Of a stretch of 64,000 nt of DNA, positions 22,993-33,601 are shown one piece after another. The notes under the pieces were generated by a model, which saw only the letters and a program-made list of their open reading frames with translations, was not told the origin of the DNA and did not search any database. Made by a program: the position numbers and the translations under genes. Every line of letters starts with the position of its first letter. The stretch's first letter is position 1. Origin of the DNA: Siphonodentalium dalli (Eukaryota; Mollusca; Scaphopoda; Gadilida; Siphonodentaliidae). The DNA is taken from assembly GCA_032622095.1 (NCBI GenBank), contig CP136067.1, positions 197,804,052 to 197,868,051 of the forward strand, read 5' to 3'.

Positions 22993-24717
22993 ATGAAGCA
23001 CCAGTGTTCAATTTGCTCTAGTGAGTATGTGCGGAACCATGATTTGATAAGACATGTACAATCTAAGCACACTGAGTTTGTTAACCGACACCCACAGCAG
23101 CACCACCAAGCAGCAGCAACAAACAGCAGCAGCAGCAACAGGCAGCAGCATCATCAGCCACAACAACCGCCATTACAGCAACACCAGATACTACAACACC
23201 AGCAGGGGAAACAGCAACAAAGCGACATAACATCCTGCTTTGATGATTCAATGGCCAATGTCCAAGAAGATTTTATTTTCAAGCATCCATTCACGGCATG
23301 TGTAAGTGGACCAACATCTAGTGGGAAGACGTACTTCGTGAAAACCTTGCTACAAAAGTCTGCCTCAAAAATATCACCCGCACCTGACAGAATAATATGG
23401 TTTTATAAATATTGGCAGCCCCTATATGATGACATAAAGTATACCGTCACCCCTCAGGTCAACTTTATACGGGGAATACCAGCAAACTTGGATTCTCTTA
23501 TCAACCCCCAGTATAAAAATCTAGTTGTACTCGATGACTTGATGCAAACTTCATCAAAAGACCAGAGAGTTAATGATTTACATTCCGAAGGAAGTCACCA
23601 TTTGAACTTATCTTTGATAAGTTTGAACCAGAATTTCTACTACAACAAGGATCCGACGCAACGACGAAATTGTCAATATTTGGTATTGTTCAATAATCCA
23701 ATTGACAAGGGTTTAATTTCAACATTATCAAGACAGATGTATCCTGAATGCCCTCAACGTATGATGCGAGAGTTTTCGGAAGCGACGAGTGAACCGTACG
23801 GTTACCTACTGGTGGATTTAAAAGCCGCAACCCCGGACACATTACGGCTGCGACAGAATGTGCTAAAAGAGGACACGAACCAACATATGGGTGAATGGAA
23901 TGGCATGAAATATAATCTCCATAAGGACAGCGAGCACCCAGATGAACAGAATGTGGTGAAATGTGATGACAACAATAGCCCGGATCAACGGAATGAGATG
24001 AAATATGATGACAGAGATCTCCCTGGTCAACGGGAGTGCATGACATATAATTATAGTGTGCCCCAGGGTCAACATAATGGCTATACTAAGGACATAAGGA
24101 CACCTGGTGAGATCAATGAAATTAATAAAGAAAACCATAAAAACATAGGCATTCGAGAAGACATGTCGTACCCTTGCAATGACTGTGGGCTTTTGTTCGA
24201 AGATCAGCATGATGTCCAGAGACACGTAAAAAACTGGTGTCAAGAAAATAAGTTAAAACGAAAATTAACTGAGGACACGGATGATAGTCAGAATAAGAAA
24301 ATTAAATCGAATGAAGATGAATACTTCAAAAGTTTGTGTGATGAGAGTAGAGATAAAGCACAAGAAGCATGGAGTGATAACGTGGAAACGTATATGGAAA
24401 ATGGCTCGACAGAAAAAGAGGCAAAAGTACAAGCTGACAAGGACCTTAAAAGTACAGATCTTAAAACTGAAGGCATGAGGCTATTTATGAATGTTTATGC
24501 TTGGACAATAATAAAGAATATGTGGCTGCGCAATGGTACGCTGCACAATAGTGTCATGGATAAAGTGGAGAAATATATGAAGAATGGTTTTGAAGATCGT
24601 GATGCAGTGAAAATGTCAATATTAAAGTACAGACCATTGCTAGAAAAGTTCATGGACGAAACAAATGACACATCTGACGAAAGTGATGACAATTCGGACG
24701 AAAGTGACTGTGAATAG
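22993..24717 (+). CDS. Zinc-finger P-loop ATPase resembling packaging ATPases, right-arm copy
   Basis: 574 residues. A C2H2 finger is at residues 5-26 (C5, C8, H21, H26), then a Gln/His-rich linker to about residue 75. The ATPase core follows: Walker A GPTSSGKT at 106-113, Walker B NLVVLDDL at 176-183 with D181/D182, and a polar sensor-like strand LSLISLNQNFY. This order fits the A32/FtsK-HerA packaging ATPases of Polinton, adintovirus-like and large DNA virus elements, which pump DNA into capsids; the family call is by pattern only. A second finger (C395, C398, H411, C416) precedes a basic stretch and two similar helical repeats (VETYMENG..., VEKYMKNG...), and the C-terminus is Asp/Ser-rich. 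Fingers at this position are an unusual addition to such ATPases. AATAAA at 24725-24730 directly follows the stop. Confidence 0.85.
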   Translation: MKHQCSICSSEYVRNHDLIRHVQSKHTEFVNRHPQQHHQAAATNSSSSNRQQHHQPQQPPLQQHQILQHQQGKQQQSDITSCFDDSMANVQEDFIFKHPFTACVSGPTSSGKTYFVKTLLQKSASKISPAPDRIIWFYKYWQPLYDDIKYTVTPQVNFIRGIPANLDSLINPQYKNLVVLDDLMQTSSKDQRVNDLHSEGSHHLNLSLISLNQNFYYNKDPTQRRNCQYLVLFNNPIDKGLISTLSRQMYPECPQRMMREFSEATSEPYGYLLVDLKAATPDTLRLRQNVLKEDTNQHMGEWNGMKYNLHKDSEHPDEQNVVKCDDNNSPDQRNEMKYDDRDLPGQRECMTYNYSVPQGQHNGYTKDIRTPGEINEINKENHKNIGIREDMSYPCNDCGLLFEDQHDVQRHVKNWCQENKLKRKLTEDTDDSQNKKIKSNEDEYFKSLCDESRDKAQEAWSDNVETYMENGSTEKEAKVQADKDLKSTDLKTEGMRLFMNVYAWTIIKNMWLRNGTLHNSVMDKVEKYMKNGFEDRDAVKMSILKYRPLLEKFMDETNDTSDESDDNSDESDCE

Positions 24718-24943
24718 TTAATATAATAAATTGTACTATGTACTACTTGTCATGTTATTTTTCTCTTTTTTCCCTCGCTCACTTGCTTTTTTCAGTGGCG
24801 CTCACCACCGTACCCCCATAGCTTTCCGATGAATGGAAACAAGCCATATTTTTGACTAAATCCTGAACCGCCGGCGGCAGCGCCGGCGCCAATTTCTTTG
24901 CATGCCATAGGATTATGTAGTTGCCGCCGCCGCCGCCGGCGGC

Positions 24944-25035
24944 GGTGGCTGGTCGACTCGCATATATAAGAGAATGCATTGGCACAGGATAAAAAAAATC
25001 CCGACTTTCGACTGGATTTGATATAGCGGGTCACA
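24944..25035. repeat. Half of a TGTGACCCGC MITE inside the right arm
   Basis: Mirror copy of 19422-19513. Between it and the ATPase 3' end is a GCC/GGC-rich segment and half of the GCTTTCCGATGAATGG hairpin (24827-24866) known from the TACAGTAATG MITEs. Confidence 0.75.
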
Positions 25036-25071
25036 TTTATGACTAAATCCTGAATTTTGTTTAATTTTTAA

Positions 25072-25302
25072 AGTTTTTTGAAATTTGTGAAATTTGTGAA
25101 ATTTGTGAAATTTGTGAAATTTGTGAAATTTGTGAAGTTTTTGAAGTTTTTGAAATTTTTTGAAGTTTTTGAAGTTTTTCGAAATTTTTGAACTTTTGTA
25201 AGTTTTTGAAATTTTTGAACTTTTTGACCTTTTTGAAATTTTTGAAGTTTTTGAAATTTTTGAACTTTTTGAACTTTTTGAACTTTTTGAACTTTTTGAA
25301 GT
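25072..25302. repeat. 9-bp tandem repeats, right arm
   Basis: Mirror of 19155-19385 (TTTGTGAAA and CTTTTTGAA 9-mers). Confidence 0.8.
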
Positions 25303-25665
25303 TTTCAATGCGAGTGTCACTTTAACATTATCCCACAGTGTGCGCCATGTGTTACTTTAACATTCATCCATAGTGAGTGTCACTTTAATAATCATCCCCC
25401 GTGAGAGACTAGTATCCCTTTAATATTCAAGACTGAAGCTACTACACCGAGATCATCACGTGATATACATGTAGATAATATACCATTCATATGGAGAAAT
25501 CTGGATATAACCAGCGGGTCATGTCCGGACATGTCCAACCGGTATACAAATAGACCGACGCGTGGGCAGAGAATATAGGTCAAACTCCATGTACTGCATA
25601 TAGGTCGTGTACTTCGGATAGAGTTATCGTTCCTGAAATGAGACCAAACGGGCGGGGTATCATCA

Positions 25666-27245
25666 CTTGGCCTATATATTATAATGCATGCAGTGACTAT
25701 GAGAAATGTTTAATTTATTGGTACAGATGTCCATCTGATAAGAAATACTGTCATTTGGGGTTTGATACACCATTTCAGCTGGCTTGGCATCTTGTAAATT
25801 TGAAATAAGGGAATCTCTTCAGGTTTGACTCTCTAAATTATGGAAGCAAACCCAAATAAAGGTACTATTTGCATGTTTATAACATATATAAGGCTATATC
25901 TCAACAGAATGCATGTCTCTAATGAAATAAACAATAAAATATCCATAGTTTAATTTCATTTGGCTATACAGGGATGCATACAATATGGCTTTTATGTAGA
26001 TTTGACAGACTATTTTAATTAATATTTCCATCAAATGATGTTTCTACCTTGTCCTGTATATTAAAATGTATGCAATGACCATGAGAAATGTTTAATTTAT
26101 TAGTAGAGATGTCCATCTGATAAGAAATATTGCCATTTGAGGTTTGATACACCATTTCAGTTGGCTTCGCATCTTACAAATTTGAAATAAGGGAATCTCT
26201 TCAGGTTTGACTCTCTAAATTATGGAAGCAAGCCCAAAATGAAGCCACTATTTGCATGTTTATAACATATATAAGGCAATATCTCAACCGAATACATGTC
26301 TCTGGTGAAATAAACAATAAAATATCCATAGTTTAATTTCTTTTGGCTACACAGGGATGCATACAATATGGCTTTTAAGTTGTTTCCACAGACTATTTTA
26401 AGTAAAATATCCATCAAATGATGTTTTCTAACTTGTCCTGTATATTAAAATGCATGCAATGACTATGAGAAATGTTTAATTTATTGGTAGAGATGTCCAT
26501 CTGATAAGAAATACTGCCATTTGAGGTTTGATACACCATTTCAGCTGGCTTGGCATCTTATAAATTTGAAATAAGGGAATCTCTTCATGTCTGACTCTCT
26601 AATTTATGGGAGCAAGCCCAAATGAAACCACTATTTGCATGTTTTTAACATATATCTCAACAGAATACATGTCTCTGATCAAATAAACAATAAAATATCC
26701 ATAGTTTAATTTCTTTTGGCTATACAGGGATGCATAGAATATGGCTTTTATGTTGTTTCCACAGACTATTTAATAAAATATCCATCAAATGGTGTAATTT
26801 ATATCAGGCTCTGTGTATTAAAATGCATACAGTTGCAATGAGAAATGTTTAATTTATTGGCAGGAATGTCCATCTGACAAGAAGTAACAATATTTGATGT
26901 TTGTGACATCAACTCACCGGGCCAGGCTTGCTACAACTTTCAAACTAAGAGAATTTCCTCATGTTTGACTCACTAAATGATGGAAGTTAGCCCAAATGAA
27001 GCAACTATTTGCATGTTTATAATGTATAAGGCTATATCTTTGCAGAAGGCATGTCTCTGATAATAAAAATGATAACATGTCTATAGTTCATAGTTCAGTT
27101 GGTTAGACAGGGTTCATACAATATGGCTTTAATTATAGTTTTCACAAACTAGAAATTTTAGAATATTTATAAAATGATGTAATCTACCTTGCCCTGTGTA
27201 TTAAAAGTGCATGCAATAACCTAATGCATGTTCAGTTCATTGGCA
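25666..27245. repeat. 384-bp tandem satellite, right block
   Basis: It continues the array broken at 18791. TTGACTCTCTAAATTATGG-type landmarks lie at about 25822, 26206, 26587 and 26959. Later monomers are more divergent. In all about nine monomers are present, counting both blocks. Confidence 0.9.
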
Positions 27246-27249
27246 AGCC

Positions 27250-27385
27250 TTGTAAGCCAGTGCATTCTTTTATATATGATGCGAGGCTCCATATGGATGA
27301 CTCACATATATAAGAGAATGCTCTAGCACATGGTATGTTAAGACTTTAATGCTGCACCAGCGAATTCCCGCCATGGTCATATATA
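27250..27385. repeat. Fragment of the CCTTTCATGA-type MITE with TATATATGCGAG hairpin
   Basis: CCAGTGCATTCTTTTATATATG... with a complementary arm, then TTTAATGCTGCACCAGCG, matching the 3' part of the complete element at 35832-36093. Confidence 0.55.
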
Positions 27386-27419
27386 TATGGGGGAGGCCCT
27401 TTTAACATTTATTATTTAT

Positions 27420-27545
27420 TTAAGTTTGAGCGAAAATATTTGCATTTAAGCACACATATTTGCGCTTAAGCACACATATTTGCGCTTAAGCACACATATT
27501 TGCGCTTAAGCACACATATTTGCGCTTAAGTTCAAATAACCTCTA
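27420..27545. repeat. 20-bp tandem repeat
   Basis: About five copies of TTTGCGCTTAAGCACACATA, followed to about 27610 by diverged and partly inverted CTTAAGCGCAAAT motifs. Confidence 0.8.
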
Positions 27546-28619
27546 TCATTTAGGCTTAACCGCAAATGTTTATGCCTAAGCGTAAATCATTTGCGCTTAA
27601 ACGCAAATGAAAAATAATACGCATTGACCACCCCCCCCTCCCCCACCCCCCCCCAATTAAATTTAAATGGCACAGGTCAAAACACATCACTCAAGTCTAT
27701 ATTGGCCCACCATCTGAGTAATCCCGAGATACCTTTTATGAACATGCAAATTGTATAGATCTGTGTGCAGAACATGTCTCTATTATAAAATATACCAGAT
27801 TTCTATGATGGACGAAATTGATAATCACAACTATACACCTTTTACTGAAGTCGAACTCGGATTACAACGTTTGGTGTGTCCGCTGTTCGCGAACGCTGTT
27901 CTTTCGTCAGCCATTTTGGCAACAAAAAAGTTTTGAGGTCGGAAATGAAGAGATAAACTCCATTTGATCTGATTTTTCAGGTAAGTAAACTGTTGTAAAG
28001 TGTTTTCTCTTCACGAAAATGTTGTTACGAGTGATATACTTAATTGATCTACGATTACACGTGCGTAATTTATTCATATTTTTCAAATGAAATGATGGTG
28101 AATTTTACTGTCGGTGAAATATGGTCGAAATTTTAGGATACGTTCAATCTGCTTGTCATTTGTTATGATTTGTCATGTTAAAATAGTAACATCTGATGGA
28201 CTATGATTATATGGAATTGATCATTCGTATATTAATGTACCCATCCACAATATTCGCAAAACTGGGAAACTTGGCAAAATCGGTTTTTATTAAATTATAT
28301 TTTGTGCTTAATTTCTACAGTAAATAAAAGTAAAAATATTCCGTAACTGGCTTGAGTGGTAAATTTTACTCTGCAAAAATCAATTCTGACATAAAGCTAT
28401 GCATAATTGATGTGTATTATCGGTCGAGATTTGTATGACAATAGTTGGAAAACAAAAAGGTCACAATTATTGAAAATATAACTTAAAAGGCGATTGTATA
28501 GAAAGGTACTTCTTCATAGAATAATTTTGAACAAATGTGAACCTGATAATATTAAAAATAAAATGCTCATTCAATGATTTATTCTAGTTATTGTGTGGCC
28601 AATTCATCATTACCTGTAA

Positions 28620-28860
28620 GAGGCCCCCCCACCCCCCTTTTCGTACGCCGTATTCCATGCCCTGTTATGAGGTACGCCGTATTCCGGCCCCTCTGTTAGG
28701 AGGTATTCGGTATTCCAAATATACCGGTATTCCGTATTCGTACGCCGACCTTCCAAAAAATGAAGTTTTCATATATTTTTATGTATTCCATATGGCTGTT
28801 AACTGGTATTCTGTATTCCACCCTCTGTGTTAAGTGGTATTTCGTATTCCATGGGGGGTG
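28620..28860. repeat. Degenerate GTACGCCGTATTCC repeats
   Basis: Irregular tandem copies of a TACGCCGTATTCC/TGGTATTCCGTATTCC motif. No gene is supported. Confidence 0.6.
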
Positions 28861-28884
28861 GTGGACTCATGTACATGTAGTGTA

Positions 28885-29648
28885 CGTTCAGACGACCACG
28901 ATTAATTTGTAAGTAGAGGAATCAGGCCCGACAAGATCGTGGATGGTTTGTTCACAAAATTGCAATGCGGCGTCGTACATGATTATACCGTAGGTTGAAC
29001 ATCCTAAAGCATGTGATTGACTACACCGGTCATTTTCAGCTACAATTTTTATGCACACACCACTGCGAATCTTTCGTCACAAGTGGAGGTACCGGTATAA
29101 ACCAAGGATACGCCTCAATTTGGCATCTAAAAATAGTAAAATCAAACAGTGCTTGATATTATTTTTGACCTACAATTTCGATGTGAGCGTGCGCAGTCCA
29201 ATTATCAGTTATTTCCTATGATGGAAAAGTTTCGACAAGTTTACGATTGAATCGTGGTCATCTGAACTTTCACTAAGTGAATGTTCTGATGATCACGATT
29301 CAATCGTAAGTGGAAAGATTTTGTTGTGGGTAGTAACCGATACGGTGATAGTTGTACTGCGCATGGTCGGGCATTGTCATGAGTGATAAAAAGTAGTATC
29401 AAGCATTTTAGATGCAAAATTGTGGCGTATCCTTGGCTACCTCCACTTGTGACTGAATCAGAACTGTGTGTGTACTTAAAAATTGTACAAAGTAAATAAA
29501 AAAAACATAGGGTAGTTAATCACATGGTTAACCGCCGAGTCGCCGACAATATACTCATGTGTGATGACATCGTAATCGTGTCAACAAACTATCCATGATT
29601 TTGTCAGGCCCGATTCCCCCACTTACGATTGAACCATGGTCATCTGAA
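28885..29648. mobile_element. 0.76-kb long-TIR MITE with a central hairpin
   Basis: Left parts (GTTCAGACGACCACGATT, AGGCCCGACAAGATCGTGGA) are matched by complementary parts at the right (CCATGATTTTGTCAGGCC, ACCATGGTCATCTGAA). In the centre, near 29245-29310, TTACGATTGAATCGTGGTCA is again palindromic. No ORF. Confidence 0.7.
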
Positions 29649-29904
29649 TTGCTGAGGACGCTCACATTGTTGGTTGAATGAACTTTACACTTTGTTTATA
29701 AATATGTTTGCAAATTATAAAAATACATGTATCCATATCACATACATGTATATGCAGCATATTTTTCTTCTTATTACAGAAATGCCAGATTCATTAGCCA
29801 CGGACATTGTTATGGAACTACAGTACCGTGTAGTTATGATACACCAAAAGATATCACACCAAAAGTTGAAAATTAATACAACCACACGGATATCGTTAAA
29901 TTAA

Positions 29905-30304
29905 CTTATATATGCATGTATAAGACGAATCACTATCTTGTATTTCCATGCCTGTTTGTGTAATGCCAATGAATGCGGCCTGACAACAGGCGATGGGTGG
30001 AGTTTAAAAATTGACACCAGAAACAATGTCGGCAACTTCAAAGTTCATGGTGTGCTACATTTAACCCCCTACTTGTATATACTATTTACAAATTTTCTAT
30101 CAAGCATTCCCATTGCTTATAGAAAGTATAGTTGGAAAAATAGACGAAAATGGCCATATGATCAGGGGGTCGGAAAATATGTTCAGGCATGTATGCTGAT
30201 TTTTTTCGTTCGACCCTTGTTGGGACCCACCCCGCGTCCAAACATCCACCGGTTTCCACCCCCACCATTCTAACAATAAAACAGATTTGCGGGGGGGGTG
30301 TGGG
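29905..30304. other. Flank of the hAT-like cluster
   Basis: 30168-30300 shares a GGGGGTCGGAAA...TTCAGGCATGTATG...CCACCC segment with 31995-32165 in the middle of the next cluster. No gene recognised. Confidence 0.4.
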
Positions 30305-31346
30305 CAGAGGCGGACTGGGCCAAAAAACCGGCCCGGGAAATTAATATAATACCGGCCCATCTGTTCGGGGGGTGTCCACAGTCCACCTTGGGGAAATTCC
30401 AACTGCACCCCCCCCCCCCCCACACTTGAATCAGAATCAGACCAAATACATGTTTTTGCATAATTCCATTTGCACCTCTGGCCTAATATATCTTATATAT
30501 TCACAAACCATGGTTCTATATATTCCCGATATGAGACCATTCAGATATTTTTACCTGAAAAATTGCATAAATTCTAACATCTAGCGGTCTAACTCCAGAC
30601 AAATGCACACACTCACACAGCTACGGACAAGAGATCAGGACACACCGGGCTGTTCATTGTTGTTCGGCCCGGGGTGAGAAAATTTTGAAAACTATACAAG
30701 AAGCTCGCAAATCCTAGCATCTCTATATAGACTGGCATCAACTGAAGCGTTCCTATTTTGTTGTAAATTTCAATTGGGGGAGGGTCCGGGAGGGGTGTGA
30801 GATTTTTTTGGGATTTACAGCTGGAATCTCGAGATTAACGGGGTCTTTACGTGGTGTTATATGATGCTGACAAGTTCAATGACAAACTTACGATTAGCCA
30901 ATTCGGCTGGTTAAACAACACATGTGGCGGCCCACGTCCGGAGTTTTCCCGGTCTCCTGATCGGCCAGTCCGCCTCTGCCCCCCCCCCCATCGTCACATT
31001 ATGCTCACATGGGGAACCTGCCAACTTCCCAATTTAGGTAACTTCTGTCTTTCCTCGCCGGTTTTCAATAATGTCCGAATCAATATATTCTTAGAAGAGT
31101 GCCATCTTATTGGATACACGGCAGGTTAAACAACACATGTGGCGGCCCACGTCAGTTTCATTTGCGGCCCAAGTTGTGGTTGGGGCCGCCCAACCACTTA
31201 TACCCCCCCCCCCCAAACCGTAAAAAAAAACCCCTCGTATTCTCGCTTGATAGAAAATCACGTGGAATCAGAATTTTTCCGGCCTCCGGCCCATCGGGAA
31301 ATTTCCCGGTCTCCCGATCGGCCAGTCCGCCTCTGGGTGTGGGAGA

Positions 31347-31740
31347 TTCACTGTAAACAGCTGTATATGAATTTCTGTGAATACTATTTGTCATGGATGT
31401 TAACATTGACATGTAAATAGGAACGACTCATTTTGGGGTCATTCAGCAAAAAAACATGGCTGCCGGTCACCAGCCGGTGGCCATCTTGGAATTCAAAATT
31501 CAATCCATTAGCATGAGCTACAAGCTATACTGTTTGTCTGATCATCATGAAATTTGTCATTTCTGTTTTATAAATACCGGTATTTCTCTTATTGTAATGA
31601 GTTTTAAGCCAAACAGTCATACGACTTGCAGGAAAAAAAACATTTTAGTTGCGGAAAAAAATGTTTGTTGGTCCCATCAAGTTCATCCACCCCGGCATAC
31701 GTGCCCGGAAATCCCCCCCTGATATGACGGCCAATATTTT
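31347..31740. repeat. Direct repeat within the cluster, copy 1
   Basis: Matches about 32163-32520 (CAGCTGTATATGAATTTCTG, CATGGATGTTAACAT, ACATGGCTGCC, GTGGCCATCTTGGA). These two copies share one orientation while the elements around them are inverted. Confidence 0.65.
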
Positions 31741-32162
31741 TAAAGAAGTCAATCCGCAGTATAAGTGGTATATACTGGTATGTGTGATATTTGACATGCA
31801 GAAGTACTAGTTTGTGCTGCTATCTTCTAGTATACATAATTATGCTTGTATATTATCCAGTATAATTTGTTCAATTCCCCAATGATTATGTATAATTGTG
31901 TTTACTAGTATATGCATGGAAATAGAGTATTTGTGAACTCACCTATTCAAGTAAAGATGATAAAATCAAATGTTGTATTGACACATTGCCCCCCCCCCCC
32001 GGGGGGGTCGGAAACAAATTTCAGGCATGTATGGCATTTTTTCCCTTTCGATCATTTTTTGTACCCACCCACCCAAATTTGTTTCCGTTTTCAGCAGTTT
32101 TTTCCGACCATTTTGTTTACACCCACCCCCCTTTTAACACTAAAACAAAGATTTTCGGGGGG

Positions 32163-32520
32163 AAATTCAGCTGTATATGAATTTCTGTGCATACTATTTA
32201 TCATGGATGTTAACATGGACATGTAAATAGGAATGAGTCATTTTGAGGTCATTCGGCCAAAAAAACATGGCTGCCAGTGGCCATCTTGGATTTCAAGATT
32301 TGCAACAAAATACAACACGATAACTGCCTGCAGTCAGTTTACCAGTTATAATTACATTATTTCTCTCATTCAAAGTGGTTTTGAAGCCCAACTCATTGCC
32401 AAAACACTAAAAAAACAAGCAGGAAATTTTTGTTTTAGTTGCGGAAAAAATTGCTTGTTGGTGGCTTTGACCACCCACGCACCCCGGCATACGTGCCGGA
32501 ATTTTTTTTTCACCCCCCCC
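32163..32520. repeat. Direct repeat within the cluster, copy 2
   Basis: Counterpart of 31347-31740; both end in C-rich tracts. Confidence 0.65.
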
Positions 32521-33601
32521 CCCCAAGCTGTTTAACATGCCTTAAAACATTTACAAATATATGATATTTACAAGACCAATATGATATCATACCGGTACCT
32601 ATATACATGTATCTGGAATGTTTTTGGGAATATTTGGTGCAGGTACCGGTGTACAGAGGCGGACTGGCCGATCAGGAGACCGGGAAAATTCTGATTCCAC
32701 GTGATTTTCTATCAAGCGAGAATCCGAGGGTTTTTTTTACGGTTTGGGGGGGGGGGGTATATGTGATTGGGCCGCCCAACCACCACTTGGGCCGCAAATG
32801 AAACCGACGTGGGCCGTCACATGTGTTGTTTAACCAGCCGTGTATCCAATAAGATGGTACTCTTCTCACATAAATTCATGAGGGCAGAGGCGGACTGCAT
32901 GGCCGATCGGGAGACCGGGAAAATTCCGGACGTGGGCCGCCACATGTGTTGTTTAACCAGCCGAATTGGCTAATCGTAATTTTGACATTAAATGAACTTG
33001 TCGGCATCATATAACACCACGTAAACACCCCATTAATCTCGAGATTTTAACGGTAACTCCCAGCTGTAAATCCAAAAAAATTCTTACACAACCCTCCCCC
33101 AATTGAAATTTACAAGAAAATAGGAACGCTTCAGTTGATGCCAGTCTAGTTTATCGGATTCGAGATTTTCTTGTATAGTTTTCAAAATGTTCTCACCCCG
33201 GGCCGAACAACCATGAACAGCCTGGTGTGTCCTGGTCTCTTGTCTGTAGCCGTGTGCATTTGTCTGGAGTTAGACCGCTAGATGTTAGATTTTATGCAAT
33301 TTTTCAAGTAAAAATATCTGAATGGTCTCATACCGGGAATATATAGAACCATGGTTTATGAATATATATGATATTAGACCAGAGGTGCAAATGGAATTAA
33401 TTATGCAAAAACATGTATTTGGTCTGCATCTGATTCAAGGGGGGGGGGGGGGGTGCAAATGGAATTATGCAAAAATATGTATTTGGTCTGATTCTGATTC
33501 AAGGGGGGAGGGTGCAGTTGGAATTTTCCAAGGTGGACCAAACAGATGGGCCGGTATTATATTAATTTCCCGGGCCGGTTTCTTGGCCCAGTCCGCCTCT
33601 G

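Larger units (their letters stand above)
18792..25665. mobile_element. 6.9-kb palindromic element with a duplicated ATPase gene pair
   Basis: Left arm 18792-22016 and right arm 22431-25665 are reverse complements around a 414-bp unique spacer. Differences noticed between arms are the GCC tract length (9 versus 12 units) and one base in a T/A run (T6 near 21573, A7 near 22879). CTTGGC lies just outside each end (18786-18791 and 25666-25671). Removing the element and one repeat restores an uninterrupted satellite monomer, so this is a 6-bp target-site duplication. Polinton/Maverick elements also make 6-bp duplications. Each arm carries a small basic protein gene and a zinc-finger/packaging-type ATPase gene, both facing outward. 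No integrase, polymerase, protease or capsid ORF was seen, so it is either nonautonomous or of an unfamiliar kind. Confidence 0.9.
27751..29904 (+). other. Weak candidate spliced gene: 5' exon plus short coding exon
   Basis: A possible untranslated first exon ends at a strong donor (TTTTTCAG|GTAAGTAAAC, exon end near 27979). Upstream of it is TCAGCCATTTTGGC, a YY1-like promoter motif. A strong acceptor (TTCTTATTACAG) precedes 29780, where an ATG opens MPDSLATDIVMELQ... for 40 codons to a stop. If real it is a tiny protein of no family I recognise, or the exon continues through a donor I cannot identify. The intron would contain an inverted-repeat element (28885-29648). The model rests on splice motifs alone. 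Confidence 0.25.
30305..33601. mobile_element. Nested, inverted hAT-like elements (3.3 kb)
   Basis: The terminus CAGAGGCGGACTGG or its complement occurs at 30305, 30978, 31335, 32654, 32885 and 33601. Complete copies of one 0.7-kb element lie at 30305-30978 and, inverted, at 32885-33601. A shorter related pair lies at about 31095-31335 and 32654-32884. The CAG start and GC-rich TIR suggest the hAT superfamily, but no transposase is present and no 8-bp target duplication was identified. Confidence 0.7.

Noticed and set aside
18792-25665. Assembly fold-back artefact as the explanation of the palindrome
   Set aside because: A 414-bp unmatched spacer, exact ends at a 6-bp direct repeat, non-mirrored satellite flanks and unequal GCC tracts all favour a real insertion. 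Long reads would settle it.
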